Positions 37,820-49,330 of a stretch of 64,000 nt of DNA are shown piece by piece; the first letter of the stretch is position 1, and every line of letters starts with the position of its first letter. The position numbers were made by a program, and so were the translations under genes. The notes under the pieces are model-generated. The model ran no database searches. It was not told the DNA's origin and saw only the letters and a program-made list of their open reading frames with translations. Source of the DNA: Gordionus sp. m RMFG-2023 (Eukaryota; Nematomorpha; Gordioida; Chordodea; Parachordodidae); NCBI RefSeq assembly GCF_954871325.1, contig NC_088775.1, positions 27,195,561-27,259,560 on the forward strand, read 5' to 3'.

Positions 37820-38478
37820 TTGGTGTTGGAGAGCGGAGGAGACCGGGCCATTACAATAATTCAGTCTAATTAACTCTGAAAAGAGATTCTAAATAAAGGG
37901 GGAAGGGGATGTATGAAATGACTAAGACAAAGAGAGCAATAAAACAATGGTATCAATATTAATGATCGTAATTCGGAAAAGGATAGAATTAGTCGTTTAG
38001 CTAAAAAGAATTCGTCACAAGAGATCGTTATAGGTACCAGTTATCGTTTAGCTAAAAAGAATTCGTCACAAGAGATTGTTATACGTACAAGTGATCGATG
38101 TAGCTAAAAGAAATTCGTTATAAATTGTTATTAAAGATAGTTAACTGTTATTTAAGTTGATAATATTTAGCAAAATATCAGGTTGTTGATTAACCAAAAT
38201 CTTCATAAAGAGAAACGGCTTTTCGTCATTAGAAAATTTACGCCGCAATCGAGCTCAATTAGAGATCGGATTTTTATTTTGGATCAAAAGATACAAGAAA
38301 TCATTATCGTATAAGAGATCTTAAGGCAACGTGGATATCTTTACAAGCGACTAGGGAGAACATGCAATCAATTCCAGACGAAGGCAAGAAACAGAATCTA
38401 CCGGTGAGAAGAAGTAATCGAATACATGCACGACTATTGGTCTTTCGCAGAATGTGGGGTCTAATCTAAGTGGAAAGG

Positions 38479-38935
38479 TGTTGTAATTGTGGTAACATGC
38501 AAATTTACTAGATTAAGAAAAACGCCAGACAGACAAATTACTTTTAAACAAAATTACGAAGCCCAAAGATATTAATCTACAAGAATTAAATCTCGGTACA
38601 AATTGAGATTTTGCAAATGTTGATTAAAGAAAAAGGATATATAAGGAGAAATTATGATGCGAAAAATGATGATTAAATTATGATTTTACGAACTTAATTT
38701 TTTTAATCTTTAATTTTTAATTTTAATTTATATTAATTTATTTTATGTTTTTATCTTATTATTTAATAAAGATTTAGTATCATTATAGTTCTAACCTTTC
38801 TTTATTTGACGAATATTATAGAAAAGTATATATAATCGAGGATATTAGTCTGATTTAGTATCATTTTAGTTCTAACCTTTCTTTATTTGAACGGTTATAA
38901 TCACCTAATCCTTCTAAATTCTTCAAAATGTTACA
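38479..38935 (+). repeat. LTR 2 (shared central LTR)
   Basis: Central terminal repeat serving as right end of the first unit and left end of the second. A purine-rich AGTGGAAAGG precedes it and TTGGTGTTGGAGAGC follows it. Confidence 0.85.
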
Positions 38936-39974
38936 TTGGTGTTGGAGAGCGGAGGAGACCGGGCCATTACCATAATTCAGTCTAATTAACTCTGAAAAGA
39001 GATTCTAAATAAAGGGGGAAGGGGATGTATGAAATGACTATCGACACAAAAACAAAGAATGAGGTCAATGAAACATGGTGTCAATATCAATGGTCGTAAT
39101 TCGAAAAAGAATAGAATTAGTCGTTTAATTAAAAGGAATTCGTCACAAGAGATCGTTATAAGTACAAGTGATCGATGTAGCTAAAAGAAATTCGTTATAA
39201 ATTGTTATTAAAGATATACGGTTAACTGTTATTTAAGTTGATAATATTTAGCAAAATATCAGGTTGTTGATTAACCAAAATCTTCATAAAGAGAAACGGC
39301 TTTTCGTCATTAGAAAATTTATGCCGTAATCGAGCCCAATTAGAGATCGGATTTTTTATTTTGAATCAAAAGATACAAGAAATCATTATCGTATAAGAGA
39401 TCTTAAGACAACGTGGATATCTTGACAAGCGACTAGGTAGAACAAGTGGTCAAGACAAGGATGCTATCGTTAATCGTTGACAAATTATCGCCAGTTGCTT
39501 ATCAAAACTTTAGTATAGGATAAAAAATCGATGATCTTAGAAACAAGAAGTCGTGGAAACCATCGTTACTCGCAGACAAATTATCGGCAGTCATTTACCG
39601 TCATTAGTTACTAGAAACCGTTAGAAACAAGCAAAGACTAGGATAATTTGGGATTAAAACTAAATATAATTAAAAGAGCTAGAAGAATGTATCGGGAATC
39701 ATGATAACAGATTCGTCAATGGCCTATAGAGATCAAGAGATAATCGTTTACAAGGGGTTGACAAGAAACGGAAGGAATCAAGAATTTCAGAGTGTAATCG
39801 GATACAAACAGTCCTTAGAAGTGAAGAATATTAGACAATAGACCGCCGTCGTTAGAAACTAGAAGACATTAAAGATTAAGACGAATAGACTTGGTGGAGA
39901 AACAAGATCAGTAAAGTAAAATCGGAAGAAAGGAGATCATTCGCAGAATGGTGGAACTAATCTAAGTGAAAAGG

Positions 39975-40462
39975 TGTTGTAATTGTGGTAACATGCAAAT
40001 TTACTAGATTAAGAAAAACGCCAGACAGGCAAATTACTTTTAAACAAAATTACGAAGCCCAAAGATATTCAAATCTACAAGAATTAAATCTCGGCACAAA
40101 TTGAGACTATGCAAATGTTGATTAAAGAAAGAGGATATATAAGGAGATATTATGATGCGAAAGATGATGATTAAATTATGATTTTACGAACTTAATTTTT
40201 TTAATCTTTAATTTTTAATTTTAATTTTTTTATATTATTTTAATTTTTTAATTTATATTAATTTATTTTGATTATGTTTTTATCTTATTATTTAATAAAG
40301 ATTTAGTATCATTTTAGTTCTAACTTTTCTTATTTGACGAATATTATAGAAAAGTATATATAATCGAGGATATTAGTCTGATTTAGTATCATTTTAGTTC
40401 TAACCTTTCATTTGACAACGGTTCTAATCACCCAATCCTTCTAAAATCTTCAAAATGTTACA
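39975..40462 (+). repeat. LTR 3
   Basis: Last terminal repeat. It ends in ATGTTACA and is followed immediately by the second GAAAT. It is the longest of the three, with extra AT-rich sequence in its centre. Confidence 0.85.
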
Positions 40463-40589
40463 GAAATAATAAATTGGGATATTTTCTTTATCAAGTTTTT
40501 CGGTGTCCTTTTGCCAATGAACCCCCCCCCCCTTTTTATTGATTGACTGATATTTAAAAAGATTAAATCGTTGAGAACATATTGACAAT

Positions 40590-40812
40590 TAGTGTTGTTA
40601 AACGGCTCGTTTTGAGCCGATTTTTTAAAACGGCTAACTCAATATTTTAGCCAGAAAAATATTGCCTAAGCCTCGAGATTTCGCTAATAGATGTCCAAAC
40701 CTTTGTTCCTTCTACAAACAAAATCTTCAGGCGTGCGTAATATTATTCTAGATGAAATATTGAGTTAGCCGTTTTTAAAAATCGGCTCAAAACGAGCCGT
40801 TTAACAACACTA
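40590..40812. repeat. Palindromic hAT-type MITE, best copy
   Basis: Ends TAGTGTTGTTAAACGGCTCG and its complement, flanked by perfect 8-bp duplications TTGACAAT (40582-40589 and 40813-40820). The 223-bp element is a near-palindrome with an AAGCCTCGAGATTTCG to CTTCAGGCGTGCG asymmetric centre. No coding capacity. Relatives lie at 19981, 29510, 44675, 45332, 50196, 53552 and 57530. Confidence 0.9.
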
Positions 40813-40820
40813 TTGACAAT

Positions 40821-41880
40821 GATAAAATATTATTTAGGCAGCGTCTACATAACAGAAAATTTATTGGAGGCAAACACCCTATAAAATCTATCCCTATTCC
40901 CCTTTAAAAAAAATTGCGGTCTCCGATGCCAATATTAACCCACCCATTATGATATACCAATCCAATTATATTAATTTTTTAAAAAAAATCATCATATATA
41001 CCCTCCAAACAATATTTAAACTCTTTCACGCCTCATGATTATTTAGACCAGGAATAACTAATAAAATAAACATTAGTTGGTGTTAAACCAGTTATTAACC
41101 GTATTCTAAATATTAGCCAAGAGCATGTTTAACTTCAAACTGTACCAAAATAATATCTGTAGATGAATGAGAAATAATAATCTATTAATGAATCTATTTT
41201 TTTTTAATTTGTATTTTTCTTCTATAATAATAGTTTTTTTTGCCTATCCCCTACTTCGGTTCAATTAAATAAATTCTACCTATCTCCTTCTCTCACGTAG
41301 ACTCTGTAAATATTGATAGATATCGCTCGATTTATAAATTGAATTTTTATTTGAAAATATACCATTAAAATTAAAAATTATACCAATTTATAATTTTTCT
41401 ATGAATAAATTTTGAAACGAAGATGACTTGAATAAATTTTAATAAAATTATTTTCTTATTTTGTTAATTCTTGATACATTTTTTATTCAAAAGATTCCTA
41501 CTCATATTCGCCACTACATTAATCGTTTGGCTCTCATGCCTTAGCCTTTATTTTTAAAAGTTGAGGCACCGGATCTCAGTCAGAACCGAAGATCCAAAGA
41601 GAGAGGATGGCTCTAAACATAGTAAAAAATTAACTATTTTAGCTTTATATCAATAAACGAGACCAAATGAACATCCTATACTTGGTACGTTTTGAACTAC
41701 TCAGCTCGGTATTGAATACATCGACGAAACCTCCTTACCTGACATAAAAGAAAAATAACTAGAAAATAAGTCTGTTTTATTAACATATTAATTTATTATG
41801 CTTTTGGATTAAAATATATTGTGTCTTATAACTAATTTTTTTTTTATAATTGATATAAATTTGAATAATTAGAAGAATCT
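40821..41880. other. AT-rich intergenic DNA
   Basis: No gene recognised. A moderately GC-richer patch at about 41515-41760 has no frame that I can assign. Confidence 0.5.
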
Positions 41881-42170
41881 GTCAGAGATTCAAATTAACG
41901 AATATGAAGATTGCTGGACTTAGACAATATATTGATGAAGATATTCCTATAGAAAAATTTAGAAAATTCCTCAACTGTACGGATATTTTATCCTGCAATA
42001 TTGCCAAGTATGAGGGCTTACATCTTATGATGATCATGGTAGATAATCGCATGAGTTTAAGAATAAATACTTTGCCAAATTTAATGCTCATAAATATTAA
42101 AGGGCCTCTGATATCGGAAGGGATTCCAGATTCATGTATCAAAATGTAAAAAAGGAAATCGGGCAAGTGA
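41881..42170 (+). pseudogene. hAT transposase C-terminal fragment, third type
   Basis: An open frame at 41904-42149 contains NRMSLRINTLPNLMLINIKG followed by P. This resembles the C-terminal N-R-L-S-x-x-x-L-x-x-L-x-x-I-x-x-x-G-P block of hAT transposases and of host genes derived from them (ZNF862-like group). Neither the catalytic domain nor transposon ends could be found nearby. It differs from hAT-A, B and C, and the assignment rests on this one motif. Confidence 0.5.
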
Positions 42171-42281
42171 AATCTTTTTTAAATATAAATACAGCCCAAA
42201 GATACGAAGAAATGATAGATTAATGGCAAATATTTTAATTTATATTTATGAATACAAGAAATAAAATTCACGCGGAAAAAT

Positions 42282-43270
42282 CTATAAAAGCAAAACCCCC
42301 AGAAAAAATTCTTAAGGAAAAAACCCTTGGGAAAAACCCACAGGAAATCTTCATGAAAAATTAATCCGCTATTTTATCAAATTTCTACTTAAGATTGAAT
42401 ATTAAAGGCATATTATTAGGATTATATTTTTATTTGAATTATATTAGATACGATCATATTTATAAGTTATATTGAAGGTTACTAATTACCTCCCATAAAA
42501 AATGCTAAAACAAGATAGGACGGTGATGTTCAAAGTATTCATTTTTTAAATCGAACAATATTATCATTAGCACTCCCAAATCAAGATCTGGTACTTGAAA
42601 AACTCATATTCATTTATCAAATATTGGTGGACTAGCAGCTATAAAAATTTGCTTCTAATAAGGAAAAAACGATGTGCAGACTCTTTAGCAAAGCCTCTAC
42701 AACTACAAGCAGAGGAAGTTGTACAAAACAAAGCGTGTAGCAGGAGAATCAATAAAAAGAGCTCTAAAGAATCATAAGGCAAGGCACAATCACAAGACCT
42801 AGTTATAGAAGGTATCCATTATATATATACATAAATTTAAAAATGTCTATTATGAGCGTGGGTAGAACTATTATGTTTTGACTATTAATATATTAATTTT
42901 TTATATATTTTATTAATTGGGGGGAATTATATTGTAATCAGAGGGTGCCCTTACTATTTGTGTCTCAAAGTACATATTATAAATTTAGAAGCTAGGCCTG
43001 AAAAGCCAATATAAGATCGATAAAACTCTAAGCTTTTTTTTATGGCATGATGGACGGCTTAGTTTTTCCCTTAGATATGGCCAATGCAATGACACTCCTA
43101 AGAACTGTTACTTCTAACAATGCAAAAAATATTCTCGATTAATTTGATAAAAATTATATCAATTGAGTATTAGGGGAGGTCGCAAGATTTGGCTAAAAAA
43201 ATTCTGCTACTAATACCATGATGGGGTGCACGGCCTGCCGGATTTTATTTAATGGCAGAAGTTAACATTT
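42282..43270 (+). pseudogene. Decayed MULE remnant
   Basis: It starts with a worn version of the GGAAAAAACCC minisatellite (about 42285-42350), then fragments of the FLYWCH exon. KKRCADSLAKPLQLQAEEVV (42658-42720) matches the intact element's KKRCADSLAKPLQIYAEEIV. Pieces of the last exon follow (FYGMMDGL-like reading near 43040 and DGVHGLPDFI-like reading near 43220). The frame is repeatedly broken and the middle exon is largely missing. It shows the MULE family is older than the intact copy at 4292. Confidence 0.75.
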
Positions 43271-43306
43271 ATATAATTATTAAATATTTATTATGTATAA
43301 AGATAA

Positions 43307-44672
43307 TAGAGGTGCGCGGGGGTCATGAAATTACGTGTGATACGATGGGTTAAGGCGTGAGTGTGAAAATTTAAATTATAACTGGGGGTGAGGGGCCTTC
43401 CCAAAATATTTGCCGGGTATGATTGGGCATGAGTATAAATTTTCCGTGAATCAGGGAATAATTTTTAAAATTGTTTTTTTATGAATATAAATTTGCAATT
43501 TTAAAATTATAAATTAAATTATAATATATATTTGCTAATTTAAATTAATGCTTTTTGAAAAGGAATAATTTTTACAAAAAAAAATTCGCATTTTATAAAC
43601 TACATTTTTTTCCAATCTTATAAAATTTCAATTGAATTAAAAATAATTTAAAGTCTCTCACATTTCGTTCAGCAATGGAAAATTAGTTATGAATTTAATT
43701 TATCTTTTATTATTTAAATTTTCTCAATGAATATAACTGCATAAGATGATGAAATGATACCATTTTCATGCCATATATTAAATAACATAATGCATTATAT
43801 TTTTGATTATTGCTTATCTGAAATAGCTTTAACTTTAAGTATAAATAGTGTAAAAAAGATAGTGCAATATTTTAAGCAATCTTCAGCAAACAGCAGCTAA
43901 TACTTTTAATGAAGGTATTATAACGATAGAACTATGTATGTCATGATACAAAGTTAATTAAAATGCTATAACGAAATACAAGTTTCCTTGCTTAACAAAT
44001 AAGAATTAAATAGATTAGCGGCCATTGGTATAAATATCACATGCCAGTTAGAATTTTTTTTTATCAATATTCGAAGAATGCTCAGATAATCTGAACGCAG
44101 ATTCATCCATGGAAACAAAAATTAATAAAATTCCATCAATATTATAGGTGTTATAGTAATAATTAAAACCCTAAAAGACAGGATACTTCTCATTTATAGG
44201 AGAGATTTATTTTGCAGGTAATAGGGTTAATTCTAATTCAAATTTCAAAAGTCTAAAATTTTTAGCAGACAATGAAAAGGCAGATAATTATAAAACAACT
44301 TAAAAATGCTAAATGATTAAGATTCGACGATATGCATAAAACAATGTCAGCTATCATTTTTAACTTTTCTAATTCATTCTGCATAAAAACTGTATATTCT
44401 AGATAATTCTGATGAAGCATTAACATCTACTGATAAAAGTTGTGAAGATGAACTTAAAAGATCTATCGCTCGTAAAAGAAATAACAATGACAATATTTTT
44501 AAGTTTTGGATGCAGGAAGATTATATTTCCTTTTTTTGAAAAAATTTACTGGTAAAATTTTGTCAGCCCTGAAAAATACGGTTTCTAGTGAAAGGTTATT
44601 TTCTATAGTCAATCATCGAACACAATTGAAATAAAAAAAATGGATATTCTTTTTCTAAATAAAAATTTTAAT
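43307..44672 (+). mobile_element. hAT-C copy 2, decayed
   Basis: It starts TAGAGGTGCGCGGG and follows the hAT-C sequence through the TRWN-like block, the LSALKNTVSSERLFSIV-like dimerisation region (about 44555-44620) and the final FLNK. The 3' terminus is missing. The sequence runs directly into a palindromic MITE at 44675. No target duplication was found. Confidence 0.7.
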
Positions 44673-44674
44673 TT

Positions 44675-44876
44675 TGATGTTGTTAAATGGTTGGATTTGA
44701 CCCCTAAAAAAATCCAACTTAATATTTTAGCTAGAAAATATTGCCTAAGCCTCGAGATTTTGCTAAATATCCAAATCTTTATGCCACCTATGAGTAAAAT
44801 CTTCAAGTTTGTGTAAATTTCTCGATAAAAGATTGAGTTAGCCGTTAAGAATAAATCGAGCCGTTTAACAACATTA
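44675..44876. repeat. Palindromic MITE copy
   Basis: TGATGTTGTTAAATGG to GAGCCGTTTAACAACATTA, with the AAGCCTCGAGATTTTG core. Worn copy without a clear target duplication. Confidence 0.7.
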
Positions 44877-45331
44877 CTTTGAAGAACGGTTTAGCTCTTC
44901 TTAATATATTTTGGGAGTTGACACTGAGCACTGCTGAATAAAAAATTAGCTCAATCTCAAGAAGATTAAATTTCATATATGTTGTAACTGTTGAAAAAAA
45001 GAAGAAATAAATGTAATTTAATACATCAAATGTCAGTTATTTTCTGACAGGGGAATTAGTCTTTCCTGGTGGATGGGAAGAAAACGAGAGGATCACATGG
45101 GTTATTGTAAAAGAAAAGTCTTTTGTTGGTGGATAATTATTATTTATAATCTTTATATTTTTTTAATGGATAGATAAATATAATTATGAATAAATATGGG
45201 TTTTTTTAATATATATTTATAATATGCTTTATAATTAAATTTTTGGCCATTTTTTTATCATTAATCTATATTTGAATTTGTGAATTATAATTTGTTAACA
45301 ATTTAAGGTCACTAGTCCTAATAAATTTCTG

Positions 45332-45552
45332 AAGTGTTGTTAAACGGTTCGTTTTGAGCTGATTTTTAAAAACGGCTAACTCAATATTTCACCCAGAAAA
45401 ATATTACGCAAGCCTGAAGATTTTGCTTATAGAAGGAACAAAGAGTTAGATATATAATCGAAATCTCGAGGCTTAGGTAATACTTTTCTGGCTAAAATAT
45501 TGAATTAGCCGTTTAAAAAAATCGGCTCAAAATGAGCCCTTTAACAACATTA
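45332..45552. repeat. Palindromic MITE copy, opposite core orientation
   Basis: Arms TGTTGTTAAACGGTTCG and its near complement are intact enough to fold. The internal core is in the opposite orientation to the copy at 40590 (the CGAGGCTTAGG side lies to the right). Confidence 0.75.
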
Positions 45553-46081
45553 TTCTTAAATAACTTCGAGAATAATGCTACACCACCACCAGGGGCGTCG
45601 CTAGCCTTTACAATCTCAGGGGGCTCAACTAAAAAAAAATTGTGGGGGCTTCGCCGCCCATGTCCCCCAAATTACGGGGCTTCGGCCTGCTTTTGCCGGC
45701 CTTCGGCCGGGTTTTATATATATAATACTTTTTTTAAAATTTGTTAACTTTGAACAATTATTCTGAATTTCAATTTTCTCATTTATTATATTATGCATAC
45801 AAAATAAACTGGCATAAATAATTAAAACAATATAAGACATTTCTAAAAATAAAATTTTTTAATACAAAATCTATTTATTACAGTATAAATATATTCGATA
45901 GCTTATATAAAAAAAATTTGCTTCTAAAGAATTACAAGTCATAAAAAATATTAAGAAATTCATAGATATGCCTCAATTAATAATAGTTTTTTAAAACCAC
46001 ATAATGCAATAATATAATTCTTAGCAACTTATATTGACAAAAGGTTATCAAACTAATATATCTCTCTGTTACCATTTTACA

Positions 46082-48040
46082 CATTGGCGTACGCAGGCGG
46101 GGGGGGGGGGGACAAATCCCCCCAAGCCAAAAAATGCAGATGCCGGTATTTTTCAAAATATTATTGTTTTATTTATTAGTATCTCATATTAAATATATAT
46201 TTTATTACATTTATTATCACATTCATAAGTTATTATCAATTAATTTCGATTTCAAGTTTTCCGGCGTAATATTTACTTATTATTTTCAAATTTTTAGTGG
46301 CGTAATATTTATCTACCATTTTCAAATTTCTTGTCAAATAATAATTATTTCTGAAACTTCTGGTCCAACAGGGAAAAAGAAATAGCAACCTTGTCCAACA
46401 AGATAGAGTCTCTGCCATCAAGCAGTAACAGCTTTTAAGGAGTTATAAGAGCCAATTATTTGCTATTACTAAAATATTACAATGGCCTGAAAGAAATATT
46501 TCCTCAGAAGCAAGAAAATTAATGGATTCAATGCTTATTCCAAATTTTATTTCTCATTAGAATGTATTATTTAATTATACAAATTTTAAGTATTAATTTT
46601 CAAAAACATGACATTGATTTGATTAAGAAGATGAGAATAGCGGAGAGCATTTTATCAGAACTCAAGGAAATTAGGGCGTTGATGAAGAATTTCATATTTA
46701 TTTTATTGTTGAGTCAAAAGCAGAGCTATACGTGTTAAATATTTGTCTCCCTCGACTTGTAGCGAGGCAAGCTCATCGTTAAAACATTAATATAGGATCA
46801 GTAGAAAAGTATATCTTAGATGCAGATAAATTTATAACCCAAATAAATGAATTTTTAATTCATCATGCAGCACTTACATCTGCAAATATTACTTCCACAA
46901 AAGCCTTCCTAACCTTTTTTTCAGATGGTGATAGAAAAAAAAATATTTGTTAGATTTTTATTATGAAGATGTTAAAGTATCTTATGATGCCTTACTAGCT
47001 GAATAACTATGTTTATAAGATTAACTATAGTTGATATAGTCCCAAAAAATTATATGGATGCTCTGCATATTATTTCAAACACATTTTAGATTAAATTCCC
47101 AATGTATTAAAAGGGTTTATAAACTCTTCCCATTAGTAAACTAATGAGAGAACACTCTCTTTTTTAAGAAGAATAACAGAGGCTTGCAGAAGTACTATTT
47201 GCAGGGCGCGGCCGGATTTTTTTTAAAGATTTTTTACGGCCCGGCCTGGGTTTTTTTTAAAAAATTTTCAGGCCCTGCCCGGCTTTTTTTAAAAAATTTT
47301 TAGGCCCAGCTCGGCTTTTTTTTTAAATTTTCAGGCTCGGCCCGGCTTTTTTTAAAATAAAATTTTCAGGCCCGGCCCGGATTTTTAAAAAATAAATGAT
47401 ATTTATTTTTGATTTTTATAGCTAATAATAACGATTTATAATATAGGCTGTTTTAAAAAATACAGCCCGGTCTGGGTGTTTTTTTAAAAATAATTCAGGC
47501 CCGGCTTGGGTGTTTTTTTTAAAAAAATCAGGTCCGGCCCGGGTGTTTTTTTAAAAAATTTTGGGCCCGGCGCGGGTATATTTAAAAAAATTAAAATATT
47601 GTCCGGCCCAGGGTCCGAGCCAGCAGGTCTCTGAAAAACATACCAAGAAGTACAACATGTGAAAGTAGATTGAAAGGTTTGGATCTTTTGAATATTCATA
47701 GGAATTTGACGACAAGCAAGGATGATATAATTGAAAAATTAGCTCAATCCCAACGAAGATTGGATTTTACATTGTAAATATATAACATACAAAATACAAT
47801 TATTAATAAGAAACTCTTTGTGCAAAGGCTCAAAAAATTCAAATTTCTATTTTGGGTCATTTAAGTAATTCTTTACATATAATTTTTTTATAATTCACAT
47901 TAATTTAAAATTGTGTATTAGGAATAGTTATTAGTCCTAATAAATTTATGCCTGATATTTTTAAAAAACAATAATATTTCTTAAAAAAATTTATTACCCC
48001 CCCCCCCCCCCCCACGACCAAATTCCTGCGTACGCGCCTG
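46082..48040 (+). mobile_element. hAT-A copy 3
   Basis: CATTGGCGTACGCAG to GCGTACGCGCCTG with perfect 8-bp duplications ATTTTACA (46074-46081 and 48041-48048). Length 1,959 bp. The transposase is reduced to fragments and lacks the N-terminal zinc-finger part. A CCGG-rich insert lies at 47177-47633. G run at 46099 and C run at 47997-48013. Confidence 0.88.
47177..47633. mobile_element. CCGG-rich insert within hAT-A copy 3
   Basis: Same insert and same position as at 35822-36174, but longer. It contains more repeats of the GGCCCGGCCCGG plus T/A-run unit. The expansion suggests unequal crossing-over or slippage in the GC/T array after the copies separated. Confidence 0.75.
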
Positions 48041-48048
48041 ATTTTACA

Positions 48049-48849
48049 CATTTATAGAATGGACTAATAAGGAAAAATTTATAGGCCTAAACCAAATCAA
48101 CAATCATTGAAGAAGAGAGTATAAACGACCAATCCAAATTATAGAACTATTAAGTGGTTAGAGCTTCCATTTAGATGACATGATGGTAGCTAGATAAGTA
48201 ATCGAGAAAATATATTGTGAGATATTAAATTTCTAAATGATTATCATCCATTTTAAATGATATATAATATATAAACTACTACAGAGTTGACCATTATTCT
48301 TTATCTAACATATGCAATCATATGCTCTCAGCCGTCATAGTAATAATCTTAAATTACATAGCAACACAAATAATAGATGCTGGTTAATTTGCAGTAATAG
48401 CCATAACTCTCACGATGTAAACTAGTATCAGAATTTATTATGTTGGATAAATTGATAAAATAAAAACACTAAAAATCTTTGGAAGAAATAATTGTGCAAA
48501 TATATTGAAGCCTTGAGTTATTTACACGGCAAGGATGCCATTTTAGAAATGAAACATTTTTGAACTATAAAATAAGGACCAGAATGAAATGATGAAATAA
48601 TTAAGATTTTATATATTGTCGCACCACCTCTAATTAGTATATTATATCTTAAAATAATAGTAGTTTGTAAAAATATCAAAAATATACTTGTATTAAAAAT
48701 TTAACTCAAAACTGTTTTTTGAAAAAGAAAAAAAAAGAAAAGATATCAAATTACATTTATTGTAGGATAAATAATAAAATGTTTAATCTTTAAAATTATT
48801 TATAATAAATAGAGGGCGTTATTGCAATCATAATCCCGGCCAGCAAACT
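48049..48849. other. AT-rich DNA, nothing recognised
   Basis: Interior of the 45588-50099 unit. No frame or repeat that I can assign. Confidence 0.4.
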
Positions 48850-49330
48850 CGACATTTGAAATCAATCAAATTATATCTCTTGCACTTAGGTCAGCTGGTT
48901 TTCCCTACCTCAATGGAACCTACTGGCTTATTTTCCGATTTTAGGCGTCCTGATGGAGTCACACGTATTCCATGGTCTTGAGGAAAGTTTTTAATATGGG
49001 ATTTCTTTTATCTGGACACTAACTCCCCCTCTAATTTTAACAAGGACGTTCTGAACATAGCTCAAAATTTTAAGATTAGCAAATACAGCGCTGATTCCTC
49101 AAATTACATATTCATACCCATCATTTGCTCCACCTTTAACTGCATATGATGATTTAACTAAAAACATTTTTAAAGACATTGGCCGCCTAATCAGAAAAAA
49201 TTCTGGGAAGTCTCGCGAAGATTTTTACTTAAGGGTTAAGGCAGAGGATCGCAATAGCCATTCTTAAGGCTAATTATGTTTGTTTTATTAATTCGATCTC
49301 TCCTGATGATTAGATGAAGGAGGTTTTGAA
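48850..49330 (+). pseudogene. Retroelement ORF C-terminal fragment
   Basis: The plus strand encodes blocks reading FRRPDGVTRIPWS, GKFLIWDFFYLDT and KYSADSSNYIFIPI. They match a C-terminal domain (R-P-D-G-x-T-x-I-P-W, G-K-x-L-x-W-D-x-x-x-x-D-T) that I associate with reverse-transcriptase-encoding retroelements of aquatic invertebrates, probably non-LTR. The region is an isolated and broken fragment. No reverse transcriptase domain is seen next to it. Confidence 0.55.

Larger units (their letters stand above)
37404..40462 (+). mobile_element. Non-coding LTR element with three LTRs
   Basis: The arrangement is LTR (37404-37819), internal (37820-38478), LTR (38479-38935), internal (38936-39974), LTR (39975-40462). 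Each LTR runs from TGTTGTAATTGTGG to AAAATGTTACA, that is TG to CA. Both internal regions begin with TTGGTGTTGGAGAGCGG, a plausible primer-binding site just after the LTR. A single 5-bp duplication GAAAT flanks the whole array (37399-37403 and 40463-40467). No protein-coding domain is visible, so it is a TRIM- or LARD-like non-autonomous fossil. It looks structurally whole. The close similarity of the LTRs suggests it is not old. The shared flank indicates one insertion and a tandem form produced by LTR recombination. Confidence 0.85.

Noticed and set aside
37404-40462. CRISPR-like or satellite array
   Set aside because: The repeats are 416-488 bp, begin TG and end CA, and sit inside a 5-bp target duplication, so they are LTRs.
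45532-45840. Overlapping 71-codon frames around GGGGGCTTCGCCGCC
   Set aside because: They cover the GC-rich left end of a transposon and have no independent support.
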